Positions 51,495 through 60,435 of a DNA stretch of 60,520 nucleotides are shown one piece after another. Each line of letters begins with the position of its first letter. The first letter of the stretch is position 1. This DNA comes from an uncultured Ruminococcus sp. (GTDB lineage: Bacteria; Bacillota; Clostridia; Oscillospirales; Acutalibacteraceae): positions 1-60,520 of the forward strand of contig CADAEZ010000003.1 of NCBI GenBank assembly GCA_902787145.1. Direction: 5' to 3'. A program made the position numbers and the translations under genes. The notes below the pieces were generated by a model. It ran no database searches and had not been told where the DNA came from. It saw nothing but the letters and a program-made list of their open reading frames with translations.

Positions 51495-52997
51495 ATGAGA
51501 TATATTGATTATATGCAGCTAAATCCTTTCCAGCGGTTCGGTTATAACTTTGCCAACTTCTTCAAGAAACTACCCTCTAACCTTGCCCGCTTCTTTATTA
51601 TGGTGGGCAAAGCAATCGTGGGATTCTTTGTTTCGATAGGCAAGGGATTCGCTAACTACGGAAAAAGATTTGTTAAGGGCGACATTTTTGTAAAGCTGTC
51701 CTATCTCATCTTCGGCGTCTCCAATATGGTGAGAGGCCAAATTATCAAGGGACTCTTGTTCCTTATCGGTGAAGCTGCCTATATCTGCTTCATGCTATTC
51801 TTCGGCTGGACATATATCTCCAAGTTCAGTACCCTCGGTACTGTCGAGACATATGAGGAGCTATCCGCCGATGGATTCAACTATGTCCCGATTTACGGTG
51901 ACAACTCAATGCTCATCCTTCTTTACAGCGTTCTCGTAATTGTAATTTCAATTATCTTCTTCGCTGTATACATAGCTCAGACAAAGAGCGCCTACAAGGT
52001 GTATGAGCAGAAAAAGAACGGCGAGCATGTCCTGACATTCAGGGAAGAGATCGCGACCTTCTTCGACGAGAAGTTCCACGTAACTCTTATGACAATTCCC
52101 TGTCTGTTAATCGGTTGTTTTACAATCCTGCCGCTGATATTTATGATTCTTATCGCGTTTACCAACTATGATAACGCGCATCAGCCGCCTGCCAACCTGT
52201 TCCATTGGGTTGGACTATCGAACTTCGGCGAGCTCGTAAATATCACAAAGGGCGCAAGAAAAGCAACTACATTTATAAACCTTGCTGAATGGACTGTAAT
52301 CTGGGCGATTTTCGCTACATTCTCCAACTACATCCTCGGTATGATTGTTGCTCTTATGATCAACAAAAAGGGCATCAAGCTCAAGGCTCTGTGGAGAACT
52401 CTCTTCGTAGTAGTAATCGCTGTACCTCAGTTCGTATCTCTCCTCCTTATGAGCCAGATGCTCCAGGAGAACGGCGCTATCAACCAGCTCCTCAGCGTAA
52501 TCACCGGCCACAATGTCGGCTACAAATTCCTTGATTCGTGGCTGTCGGCCAGAATCACGGTAATTATCGTCAATATCTGGATTGGTATTCCTTACACAAT
52601 CCTTATCACCTCGGGTATTCTTATGAATATTCCGGCGGATCTCTACGAGTCTGCTACTATCGACGGCGCGGGTCCGGTTAAGAGCTTTATGAAGATTACA
52701 CTTCCGTATATGATCTTCGTAACCACACCGTACCTCATCACAAGCTTCATCGGTAACATCAATAACTTCAACGTTATCTACCTGCTTACCAACGGCGGTC
52801 CCACCACGGAGGACTACTACAACGCGGGTCACACCGATATCCTTGTAACCTGGCTGTTCAAGCTGACTATGGGTGAGTCCCACGACTACAACCTTGCCGC
52901 CGCGATAGGTATTCTTGTATTTATTGTTTGCGCGACTCTGTCACTCATCACATTCAACCTGACTAAGTCGGCAAAAGACGAGGAGGCGTTCTCATGA
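51495..52997 (+). CDS. malF: Maltodextrin ABC transporter permease MalF
   Basis: Membrane permease of the sugar uptake system. The 500 residues are longer than average: about 150 N-terminal residues hold amphipathic repeats (FFKKLPSNLARFF, VGKAIVGFFVSIGKGF) and spans before the core. The conserved permease core carries the EAA loop (ESATIDGAGPVKSFMKITLP) that contacts the ATPase, and FNVIYLLTNGGPT. Homologues in MalF use the same loop. Start ATG 51495 has GGGAGAG upstream. The stop overlaps malG by four bases. No ATPase is encoded in the cassette; a shared MsmX/MalK-type ATPase is expected elsewhere. Confidence 0.93.
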   Translation: MRYIDYMQLNPFQRFGYNFANFFKKLPSNLARFFIMVGKAIVGFFVSIGKGFANYGKRFVKGDIFVKLSYLIFGVSNMVRGQIIKGLLFLIGEAAYICFMLFFGWTYISKFSTLGTVETYEELSADGFNYVPIYGDNSMLILLYSVLVIVISIIFFAVYIAQTKSAYKVYEQKKNGEHVLTFREEIATFFDEKFHVTLMTIPCLLIGCFTILPLIFMILIAFTNYDNAHQPPANLFHWVGLSNFGELVNITKGARKATTFINLAEWTVIWAIFATFSNYILGMIVALMINKKGIKLKALWRTLFVVVIAVPQFVSLLLMSQMLQENGAINQLLSVITGHNVGYKFLDSWLSARITVIIVNIWIGIPYTILITSGILMNIPADLYESATIDGAGPVKSFMKITLPYMIFVTTPYLITSFIGNINNFNVIYLLTNGGPTTEDYYNAGHTDILVTWLFKLTMGESHDYNLAAAIGILVFIVCATLSLITFNLTKSAKDEEAFS

Positions 52998-53884
52998 TAA
53001 AAAGTTATAAATTAAGACGCGGTCTCGCCAATACATTTATCTACATTCTGCTTGCGGTTCTCGGTATTATCTGGGTAGCTCCACTCGCTTACCTTGTAAT
53101 CCAGTCGTTCAGTGCCGATCCCGGTGCTGTTCCGCAGACTCTTCTTCCCGAAACCTACGGTTTCGACAACTATGTAAAACTTTTAACAGAGACAGAAAGC
53201 CTTAACTTCCCAAGATGGTATCTGAACACATTTGTTATCGCTTGCTTCAGCTGTGTAATTTCTACAATCAGCGTGCTTATGGTATCATACGCGTTCTCAC
53301 GTCTTAGATTTAAGAGCCGTAAAAAGTTCATCAACATCGGTATGATCCTCGGTATGTTCCCCGGATTTATGACAATGATCGCTATTTACTATCTCTTAAA
53401 GGCTATGCAGATTCTTGATCTCAAGAGCATCTTTGGTATTCCGACATTCGACGGACCTATCCTTGCTCTCATCATCTGCTACAGCTCGGGCGCAGGTCTC
53501 GGTTTCCAGATTTCCAAGGGCTTCTTCGATACAATTCCAAGAGCTCTTGACGAGGCGGCTACTATCGACGGAGCCACCCGTAACCAGATTTTCTGGAAGA
53601 TCATTCTTCCGATGTCAAAGCCAATCGTAGTTTATACTGTACTTACCGCCTTTATCGGACCTTGGACAGACTTCATCCTTGCGAAGATTATCGCCGGTGA
53701 TAAGGTTGACAACTACACGGTTGCCATCGGCCTGCAAAAGATGCTTGACAACGACCATCTTAACAAATGGTTCAAGCGCTTCCTATCCGGCTCGGTACTC
53801 GTTGCGGTTCCGGTTACAATCCTGTTCCTCAAGATGCAGAGTTACTACGTTGAAGGCGTTACCGCCGGCGGCGTAAAGGGTTAA
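52994..53884 (+). CDS. malG: Maltodextrin ABC transporter permease MalG
   Basis: The partner permease of MalF, with six membrane spans in 296 residues. It has the start LANTFIYILLAVLGIIWVAPLAYLVIQSF, the EAA loop DEAATIDGATRNQIFWKIILP, and the C-terminal SGSVLVAVPVTILFLKMQSYYVEGVTAGGVKG. That tail (ends VKG) is highly typical of MalG/GanQ. The start overlaps malF (ATGA). A hairpin follows at 53897. Confidence 0.95.
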   Translation: MIKSYKLRRGLANTFIYILLAVLGIIWVAPLAYLVIQSFSADPGAVPQTLLPETYGFDNYVKLLTETESLNFPRWYLNTFVIACFSCVISTISVLMVSYAFSRLRFKSRKKFINIGMILGMFPGFMTMIAIYYLLKAMQILDLKSIFGIPTFDGPILALIICYSSGAGLGFQISKGFFDTIPRALDEAATIDGATRNQIFWKIILPMSKPIVVYTVLTAFIGPWTDFILAKIIAGDKVDNYTVAIGLQKMLDNDHLNKWFKRFLSGSVLVAVPVTILFLKMQSYYVEGVTAGGVKG

Positions 53885-53896
53885 TTTTACATTTTC

Positions 53897-53921
53897 AAAG
53901 GGCGGCTTTATGTCGCCCTTT
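53897..53921 (+). terminator. Hairpin after malG
   Basis: AAAGGGCG and CGCCCTTT pair around a 9-base loop. It is followed by AATTC, not a T run, so it may end only part of the transcripts and let the amylase gene share the mal operon. Confidence 0.55.
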
Positions 53922-53945
53922 AATTCTATCCGACAGGTGATATAT

Positions 53946-55556
53946 ATGAAAAAAACACTATCGTTCCTACTCGCGGCCGCGATAATAATATCCTTATTCG
54001 CCTCCTGCGCCGGCGGATACAAAGACCCTACCGCGGATATCAAGGCGCGGCAGTCCGGTGACAAATACCGCAACTACTACGAGATTTTCGTAGGAGCCTT
54101 CGAGGACAGCGACAACAACTCCATAGGCGACATCCCCGGTATAATCTCTCGCCTCGACTATCTCAACGACGGAGACCCCAACACCGGCTCCGACCTCGGC
54201 GTCGACGGGATCTGGCTCACTCCGATAATGCCGTCGCCGTCCTATCACAAATATGACGTAGAAGATTACTTCGGCATAGATCCCGCCTTCGGCACAATCG
54301 AGGACTTCGACAAGCTCGTCGCCGAATGTCACAAGCGCGGAATCAAGCTGATTATAGATATGGTACTCAACCACTCCTCATACACCCATCCGCTCTTCGA
54401 GAGCGCCTGCGATTCTATTATAAACAAGGGAAAGCTCAACGCCGACGCCAAGTATTTCGAGATAAAAAAATACCCCGATAATCCCGGTGACGCTTATACC
54501 GAAATCGCCGACGGCTACTACTACGAGTCCAATTTCTCCGAGCATATGCCGGAGTGGAACCTCTCCGAGCAGTGTACGCGCGATTATTTTAAAAAGATAG
54601 CCGAATTCTGGCTCAAAAAGCACGATGTTGACGGCTTCCGTCTTGACGCCACAAAATACTACGCCAATGACCATACCGACGCCGTGGAATTCCTTAAATG
54701 GTACTACAGCGCCGCCAAGTCGATCAAGCCCGACGTATATATGGTCGGCGAAAACTGGACAGGCAACTCCGAAATCCAGGAAATGTACAAGACCGGTACC
54801 GACAGCTTTTTCGCGTTCGGATTCGCCGGTTCAACAGGCGGATTTGTCAATGCCGTCCGCAATCAGAACCAGCAGGGACTCATCAGCTCGGTCAAGCGCT
54901 TTGAGGAAAAAACCAAAAAGAATAACAAAGACGCGATAAACTGCTACTTCCTCTCGAACCACGACCAGGTGCGCAGCGCTAACTATAACAAAACCGCGGG
55001 TCTCAGCGGTACCAAAATGGCAGCCGCGCTCTATATGCTGATGCCCGGCAACTCCTACATCTATTACGGCGAGGAAATCGGAATGACCCAGCAGGCGACC
55101 GCCCTGGGTGACGAACCCAAGCGCGCGCCAATGGTATGGGACAGCAAAAACCTCCCCAATATCTCGGTCAACGGCAAGCAGGGCTCCGACGATACCCAGA
55201 TCCCCTACGGCGGAGTAAAACAGCAGCTCAAAAACGAGAATTCACTTCTAAATTTCTACAAAAGAATTATAAAGATAAAGAACCAGAATCCGGCGATATC
55301 CCGCGGAACAATAACCGAGGAGCTAAAGCTTGACGAACCGGGCGTATGCGGCTACATCGTGGAGTACAAGGGCAACAAACTCACAATAATCCACAACCTC
55401 GACAAGTCCGAAACCCAAACCGTCACAGGCGATTTCCCCTCAACGCTGAGAGCCGACCTGGTAGCTTCCAATAATAAAAACAAAAACGACCACCCAACCC
55501 TGTCAAAAGACACCCTGTCCCTTCCGCCGCAGTCGACGGTCGTATTGGGTGAGTGA
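53946..55556 (+). CDS. Lipoprotein GH13 alpha-amylase/maltodextrinase
   Basis: A membrane-tethered starch-fragment hydrolase beside its transporter. The 536 residues have a lipobox (SLFASC) after the signal sequence, then a GH13 barrel. Its first signature is RNYYEIFVGAFEDSDNNSIG. Catalytic motifs are DMVLNHSS, VDGFRLDATKY with nucleophile Asp234, GENW with Glu269, and SNHDQ with Asp340. There is no CBM. The C-terminal beta domain ends near SLPPQSTVVLGE. ATG 53946 has AGGTGA before it. Compared with the two tandem amylases it has the common NHD form and no starch-binding module. It is likely to work on oligosaccharides bound for MalE. Confidence 0.9.
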   Translation: MKKTLSFLLAAAIIISLFASCAGGYKDPTADIKARQSGDKYRNYYEIFVGAFEDSDNNSIGDIPGIISRLDYLNDGDPNTGSDLGVDGIWLTPIMPSPSYHKYDVEDYFGIDPAFGTIEDFDKLVAECHKRGIKLIIDMVLNHSSYTHPLFESACDSIINKGKLNADAKYFEIKKYPDNPGDAYTEIADGYYYESNFSEHMPEWNLSEQCTRDYFKKIAEFWLKKHDVDGFRLDATKYYANDHTDAVEFLKWYYSAAKSIKPDVYMVGENWTGNSEIQEMYKTGTDSFFAFGFAGSTGGFVNAVRNQNQQGLISSVKRFEEKTKKNNKDAINCYFLSNHDQVRSANYNKTAGLSGTKMAAALYMLMPGNSYIYYGEEIGMTQQATALGDEPKRAPMVWDSKNLPNISVNGKQGSDDTQIPYGGVKQQLKNENSLLNFYKRIIKIKNQNPAISRGTITEELKLDEPGVCGYIVEYKGNKLTIIHNLDKSETQTVTGDFPSTLRADLVASNNKNKNDHPTLSKDTLSLPPQSTVVLGE

Positions 55557-55558
55557 GT

Positions 55559-55924
55559 ATGTCGTACAACCGAGAATTAATATACAGGGCAAAAGAACTA
55601 AGAAAGAATATGACAAAAGAAGAACGTCACCTATGGTTTGATTTCTTAAAACAATGTCCTGTTAAGTTTACGGCTCAAAAAGTAATAGATGAATATATCG
55701 TGGATTTCTACTCAGCGGATTTAGGCTTGGTGATAGAGCTCGACGGCGATCACCATAAAAGAGACGTACAAACCGAATCCGCTGATAAGCTAAGGGATAA
55801 GAGACTGAATGAGCTAGGGTATAAAGTGCTTCGCTTTAGCAATTACGAAATACACCAAAACTTTAGAGGCGTATGCGACACGATAACGGAAGAAATCTTT
55901 AGTACCCCTTTGTCAAGGGGTTAA
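55559..55924 (+). CDS. DUF559 endonuclease-like protein ending in a repeat
   Basis: A 121-residue protein of the DUF559/Vsr-like PD-(D/E)XK nuclease fold. It has RAKELRKNMTKEERHLWFDFLKQ, KFTAQKVIDEYIVDFYSADLGLVIELDGDHHK with the catalytic Asp/Glu/Asp, and DKRLNELGYKVLRFSNYEI. The last residues (STPLSRG) are encoded by the start of a GTACCCCTTTG repeat copy, so the repeat supplied the natural stop. It is next to the amylase stop (GTG at 55553 overlaps it; ATG at 55559 is preferred). DUF559 genes often sit inside such repeat clusters. Substrate is unknown. Confidence 0.82.
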   Translation: MSYNRELIYRAKELRKNMTKEERHLWFDFLKQCPVKFTAQKVIDEYIVDFYSADLGLVIELDGDHHKRDVQTESADKLRDKRLNELGYKVLRFSNYEIHQNFRGVCDTITEEIFSTPLSRG

Positions 55925-56303
55925 CATAGCGAGGTTTGATAACGCTGCAAACAAGTACCCCTTTGTTAAGGGGTCAAAATCGTTAGCCCAAAGGGCTCGA
56001 TTTTGGGGGATGACGCTTCCAACAGAGCGAGGCTTAATAGAGAACAAGTACCCCTTTGTCAAGGGAGACTCCTCCGCTGGAGGAGATGTCGCGAATGCGA
56101 CAGAGGTGGTTCCGTCTCCCGCTAGGGAAGGAAATTGTTACACGCTTGCGTGTCAATTTCCGGAGATGAGGTTTCCTATAGAGCGGGTTTTCCGTAGCAG
56201 CCTTGCTCTATTCGACCGCTACGCTGTTTTATCCCCCGAAATCAACGCTGCGCGTTGGTGCCGCAAGCGGCACCAAAATTTCGACCCCTTGACAAAGGGG
56301 TAC
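55902..56303. repeat. About 400-bp element with GTACCCCTTTGTCAAGGGG repeats and terminal inversion
   Basis: Three direct copies of GTACCCCTTTG(T)(C/T)AAGGG stand at 55902, 55955 and 56048, and one inverted copy at 56283-56303. Inside: the dispersed core ATGTCGCGAATGCGACAGAG (56064-56121, shared with 434-494), a hairpin GAAATTG...CAATTTC around ACACGC/GCGTGT (56131-56160), and GGTGCCGC/GCGGCACC (56257-56274). The inverted copy and copy 2 continue into matching sequence ending at TTTTGGGGGAT/ATCCCCCGAAA, so the ends form long imperfect inverted repeats. No gene is supported here. Confidence 0.65.
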
Positions 56304-56400
56304 TAAATCGTTAAACATTTATCAACGTGACAAATATTACAACTTGCCTAAATTTTTTAAAAATTCGCTAAAATTTGTGCATTTTGTATAGTCAAAACAC

Positions 56401-56430
56401 TTGAAAAATGTCCTACAAATATGTTAGAAT
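56401..56430 (+). promoter_or_regulatory. Promoter for the 1242-residue surface protein
   Basis: TTGAAA (56401-56406), an 18-base spacer and TAGAAT (56425-56430). The leader of about 255 bases to the start holds no gene that I can support. It contains a small hairpin GCGGA/TCCGC near 56451-56466 and tandem AATTCCGAATT units at 56557-56587. The leader is long for a plain gene and could be regulated. Confidence 0.5.
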
Positions 56431-56556
56431 AAATCATAATGTTATAGTCGGCGGAAAAATGTCCGCTGATTGCATTAAGATTGCACAGTATTTGTGTAAA
56501 TCGATCCAAGCTCCGCTACGTTGTCGGGCTATCCGGCAGCAGCATACATTATATAA

Positions 56557-56587
56557 TTCCGAATTTCGAATTCCGAATTCCGAATTG
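56557..56587. repeat. Tandem AATTCCGAATT repeats
   Basis: Three near-identical ATTCCGAATT units follow each other and are themselves nearly palindromic. They lie in the leader of the large secreted protein gene. Confidence 0.5.
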
Positions 56588-56691
56588 CTGAAGGTGTGGG
56601 GTCAGATGTTGTCAGTAAAAGAGCTCGGATTTTTATGAATCACTTTTTTAAAAAGGGAAAAAATTAATATTTAGAAAGGATGATTTATCCC

Positions 56692-59600
56692 ATGCAAATG
56701 ACTAAAAAAGTATTATCAGTAGTTCTTGCTGTAATGATGGTTGTTTCCATGATGTCTGTAATGGCAGTTACTGCTAACGCGGCTCCTGCGGATTTCTCAT
56801 CAGATACAAAGACTGTATTCGTTACAGATTCACAGAACTGGGATTCTGACGGTGCTCTGCAGGCTTATTACTGGAAAGTTAAAACCACAGGCTATGACGA
56901 ACACTGGAACGCTATTACTGAGACAGTAGCTGGCGATTGGGTTTCTATGACCTATCTGTATGACAATTCTCAGGGTCAGTCCGTATACGGCGTTGTTCTT
57001 CCTGATGACGCTAACTGGGTACTGTTCAACCGTGACAACACAAGACAGACAACTGACACAACGAACGTTTATGATGGTTCTTGGTGGTATATCGACGGCA
57101 ACAAGGCTTGTCAGCCTTGCTCTGGTAGCGCTTTTGATACTTGCGAGCAGACTGATTCGCTCAGCGATGATTTTGTTACCAACACAGGCGCGGACAGATA
57201 TTACGTTTTAGACGGTCGTTATTATTTTGTCGGCACTAACGGAAATATCTCTCAGTATAATAATACAGCCGAGCTTATGGTTGCTGAGGTAAACGGAAAT
57301 CAGTACTCAAATGTTAACGACGCTGTAAAGGCGGCAGGTGCTAACGGTACAGTTACGCTGATCAATGATATTAATAGCAATGTATTCATTGGTGAAGATG
57401 ATTATTCAGTAACTCTCGACCTCAACGGTCACACAATTACAAATACATCCGGCTCAGGTATTACACTTGGTTCGGCTTATCCCGGCGGCAACACCTTTAC
57501 TATTAAGGATACTTCCGCAGGACAGACCGGTGCTGTTACAATCAACAAGAAGTATGCCGGCGACGGATGCGTTTCCGATTCTTCGGGTTGGAATGTTGTA
57601 ATCGAAGGCGGTACATACACAAGTGACGCCAACGCTCTCTATATTTCTTCCGACCAGGGCTGGGAGATCAAGGGCGGTACATTCAACGGTGATGTTAAGG
57701 TTGTTTCCGCGCTTGACGTTACAGGCGGCGCAATCAACGGCGACATCAACGCTACAGGTCCTTCATGGAAAGTAGATCCTGCCGAAGTAACAATCTCCGG
57801 CGGTACTGTAGACGGTGACCTCAATTCCACAAACGGTTCGACATTCGAGGTATCCGGCGGTACATTCACAAGTGATGTAAGTGCTTACACAACAAGTTCA
57901 ACATATCAAAACGCTAACGGCGAAGTAGTAGCTAAGGCTGCTAACACAATCTATGATGACGGCGACTTTGCGACAGCTGCTGCAGAGGGCGGCGACTGGT
58001 ACATCGTAGCTGACGTTAACGGCGACGGCGTTACAGTAACAAGCAATCTTAAGATTTGGAACACTGATAAGGATCACACTATCGCAGGTGACATCACAGT
58101 TGCTAACGGCAAAAGCATTGCTAAGGGTGGCAAAAAGAAGGTTACCTTCACAGGTACAACTACTCTTAACGGCGGTAGCGTAAGCGACGCTAACTTCACA
58201 GAGATTATCGTTGCTAACGATCCTTATGTTCACGGCCAGATCAACAACGTTCCTTCCGGCGCTGTTATCAAGAACGGCGACGGCGATCGTATCGTATATG
58301 ACGCTATCTCTCTCGCGTATGCGGCAAAGAACGGCAGCGAAGTATATCTCGTTGACGATATCAGCGATATGTATATGACAATGAACGTTAACAGCGGAAA
58401 CTTCGTTCTCCACGGTGACGGTCATACAGTAAACTTTACATTTAAGGGCGACTATGCTTCGGCAATCGGTAAAAACGCAAGCATCGCTATCGACGATCTT
58501 ACAGTAACCGTAGCAAGCGGCAAAGCGCTCAAGTCCTTTATCAAGGCTAACGCAGCTGATGATAACACCGGCACAGTTACAATCAACGATGTAAGCGCAA
58601 CCGGATTCAGCACAGATGACGTATACACAGGCGGCGGTACTTGGACTTTCACAGACGCTACTGTAACAAGCGCAACTCAGCCTGAATGTCCTGAAGATTG
58701 GAAAGCTGTAGACAACAATGACGGCACTTGGTCGATCGTAGCTAAGGTTTACGTTGCTCAGGTTGGCGATAATAAGTACGAGACATTCGCCGAGGCTGTT
58801 GAGGCTGCTAACGGCTCTCTCATTAAAATCATTGCAAAGGATGCTACTCCTTACGTTATGAGCGTTGGACAGACAATCGTAACCGATAACTACACAAAGA
58901 TTACAATTGTTGCTCCCGAAGGCGCTTACGCAATCCACAGAGCTTATGATTCTACTGCAAAGACTTATACATTTACAGTTGTAGACGCTGTTGCAAGCTT
59001 TAGCGACGGAACTACAACAAAGTATTATGATACTCTGAATGCTGCTATAAGCGCAGTTCCGAATGCAACAAGCACAAACACAGCTACTTACACAGTTAAC
59101 CTTCTCAAAGACAGCACTGAGCTTGCTATCAATGTAGGTACCGCTTCAGCGAAAAAGAACGTAGTAATCGATCTCGGCGACAACACTCTTACATTAAACA
59201 GAAATTACAGCGCTCTCTTCATCGTAAGAAACGGTTCTAATGCAGTTGTTCAGAACGGTAAAGTTGTATTTGATACTGCATATGAAAACGCAAGCGGATT
59301 CTATATGTACGACAACGCCACCAGGCTTACTCTTGCTGATGACCTCGAAGTTGAGGCAACAGATGATACTGCCGGTGTATATGTAAAGAACGGTACATTC
59401 ACAAGCGCTGCTGATATCACATCCGAAGACAGCTTTGCTATCTCAACCAACGGCAGCGAAACCAAAAACGCTACAATCAACGTAACCGGCGGTGAGCTGA
59501 CATCTACCAACAGCGTAGCTGTATATCTCCCCGGCGACGCAACAACAACACTTACCGATGCTACTGTAACCGGCGCAACAGCTGTTTATGCAAAGAGCGG

Positions 59601-60420
59601 CGATCTTACAATCAACGGCGGTACATACACAGCTAACGGTAACGCGGCTGATTATACATACAACGGCAACGGCTGTAATCCTACAGGCGACGCTATCGTA
59701 GTTGACAGCTGCGGATATCCCGGCGGCGCTCCTGCTGTATCAATCACCGGCAACCCGAGTATTGACAGCGCAAACGGCGTACAGATCGGCGACTATACCT
59801 ACGGCGAGAATACAGATGCCGAGGTTACAGCTCATGACAACAGCATGTCACTTCCTGAGGGACTCAAGTGGGTAGAGACTGATACACAGGGCGTTTACAC
59901 AGTAGCTCCTATGGATCTCCAGGATCTCGCAGATGAGGGATTTGATGTACCGAAGACAGCAGGTCTCGGATTTGTTGACTCAACAACACTCTCAGGCATC
60001 AACGTTCCCGCCAAGGCTTCTATTCTCGGTGTACAGCTCAGACAGGCTCCCGAAAACGGTGAGTATGATGAAGGTAACGGCACCAACGCTCTCCGCTTCA
60101 TCACAGCTGTTGACAAGGAGTTCTTACAGAATCAGGATATCACAGACTACGGCTACCTCATCACAATCGGTAGCACAACCAGGTTCCAGACATGTAAGAA
60201 TACTACTAACAACACACTGACAAGCGGCGCTGACGATGACCTCGAGTACTTCACAGCTGCTATCTACAACATTCCCGACGGCAACACAACTAACATCAAG
60301 GTTCAGTTCGTATTCAAGACTGCAGGCAACGACCAGGCTGCTTTCGCAACCTACAAGAATGCCGGCCAGTATGAGCTCAACACAAACTACAAAGATGTTT
60401 ACGATCATTTTAATTCATAA
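56692..60420 (+). CDS. Large secreted surface protein with a starch-binding-like N-terminus and beta-helix repeats
   Basis: A 1242-residue exported protein. The signal peptide (KKVLSVVLAVMMVVSMMSVM, cut near ANA/AP) is followed by a module with the aromatic pattern of CBM26-like starch-binding domains: FVTDSQNWDSDGALQAYYW, SMTYLYDNSQGQSVY, WVLFNRDN and WWYIDG. Next comes a long region rich in Gly, Thr, Asn and Asp with recurrent GGTY/GGTF/GG(A/E) turns (EGGTYTSD, KGGTFNGD, TGGAINGD, SGGTVDGD, SGGTFTSD, NGGTYTAN, TGGELTST). These suggest a right-handed beta-helix or adhesin-like stack. About 180 C-terminal residues form a separate module (ALRFITAVDKEFLQN ... DYGYLITIG ... VQFVFKTAG). No LPXTG, SLH or dockerin is seen. 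ATG 56692 has AGAAAGGA about 10 bases upstream. Confidence 0.75.
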   Translation: MQMTKKVLSVVLAVMMVVSMMSVMAVTANAAPADFSSDTKTVFVTDSQNWDSDGALQAYYWKVKTTGYDEHWNAITETVAGDWVSMTYLYDNSQGQSVYGVVLPDDANWVLFNRDNTRQTTDTTNVYDGSWWYIDGNKACQPCSGSAFDTCEQTDSLSDDFVTNTGADRYYVLDGRYYFVGTNGNISQYNNTAELMVAEVNGNQYSNVNDAVKAAGANGTVTLINDINSNVFIGEDDYSVTLDLNGHTITNTSGSGITLGSAYPGGNTFTIKDTSAGQTGAVTINKKYAGDGCVSDSSGWNVVIEGGTYTSDANALYISSDQGWEIKGGTFNGDVKVVSALDVTGGAINGDINATGPSWKVDPAEVTISGGTVDGDLNSTNGSTFEVSGGTFTSDVSAYTTSSTYQNANGEVVAKAANTIYDDGDFATAAAEGGDWYIVADVNGDGVTVTSNLKIWNTDKDHTIAGDITVANGKSIAKGGKKKVTFTGTTTLNGGSVSDANFTEIIVANDPYVHGQINNVPSGAVIKNGDGDRIVYDAISLAYAAKNGSEVYLVDDISDMYMTMNVNSGNFVLHGDGHTVNFTFKGDYASAIGKNASIAIDDLTVTVASGKALKSFIKANAADDNTGTVTINDVSATGFSTDDVYTGGGTWTFTDATVTSATQPECPEDWKAVDNNDGTWSIVAKVYVAQVGDNKYETFAEAVEAANGSLIKIIAKDATPYVMSVGQTIVTDNYTKITIVAPEGAYAIHRAYDSTAKTYTFTVVDAVASFSDGTTTKYYDTLNAAISAVPNATSTNTATYTVNLLKDSTELAINVGTASAKKNVVIDLGDNTLTLNRNYSALFIVRNGSNAVVQNGKVVFDTAYENASGFYMYDNATRLTLADDLEVEATDDTAGVYVKNGTFTSAADITSEDSFAISTNGSETKNATINVTGGELTSTNSVAVYLPGDATTTLTDATVTGATAVYAKSGDLTINGGTYTANGNAADYTYNGNGCNPTGDAIVVDSCGYPGGAPAVSITGNPSIDSANGVQIGDYTYGENTDAEVTAHDNSMSLPEGLKWVETDTQGVYTVAPMDLQDLADEGFDVPKTAGLGFVDSTTLSGINVPAKASILGVQLRQAPENGEYDEGNGTNALRFITAVDKEFLQNQDITDYGYLITIGSTTRFQTCKNTTNNTLTSGADDDLEYFTAAIYNIPDGNTTNIKVQFVFKTAGNDQAAFATYKNAGQYELNTNYKDVYDHFNS

Positions 60421-60435
60421 GGGAGGAGATAAGTT

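Noticed and set aside
55902-56303. CRISPR array
   Set aside because: Copies differ in spacing and orientation and there are no cas genes; it is a repeat element.
56010-56306. 98-residue open frame in the repeat element
   Set aside because: It is built from inverted repeats and hairpins and has no ribosome-binding site.
56408-56638. 76-residue open frame in the leader of the large surface protein
   Set aside because: It includes the AATTCCGAATT tandem repeats and overlaps the promoter; no protein-like pattern.
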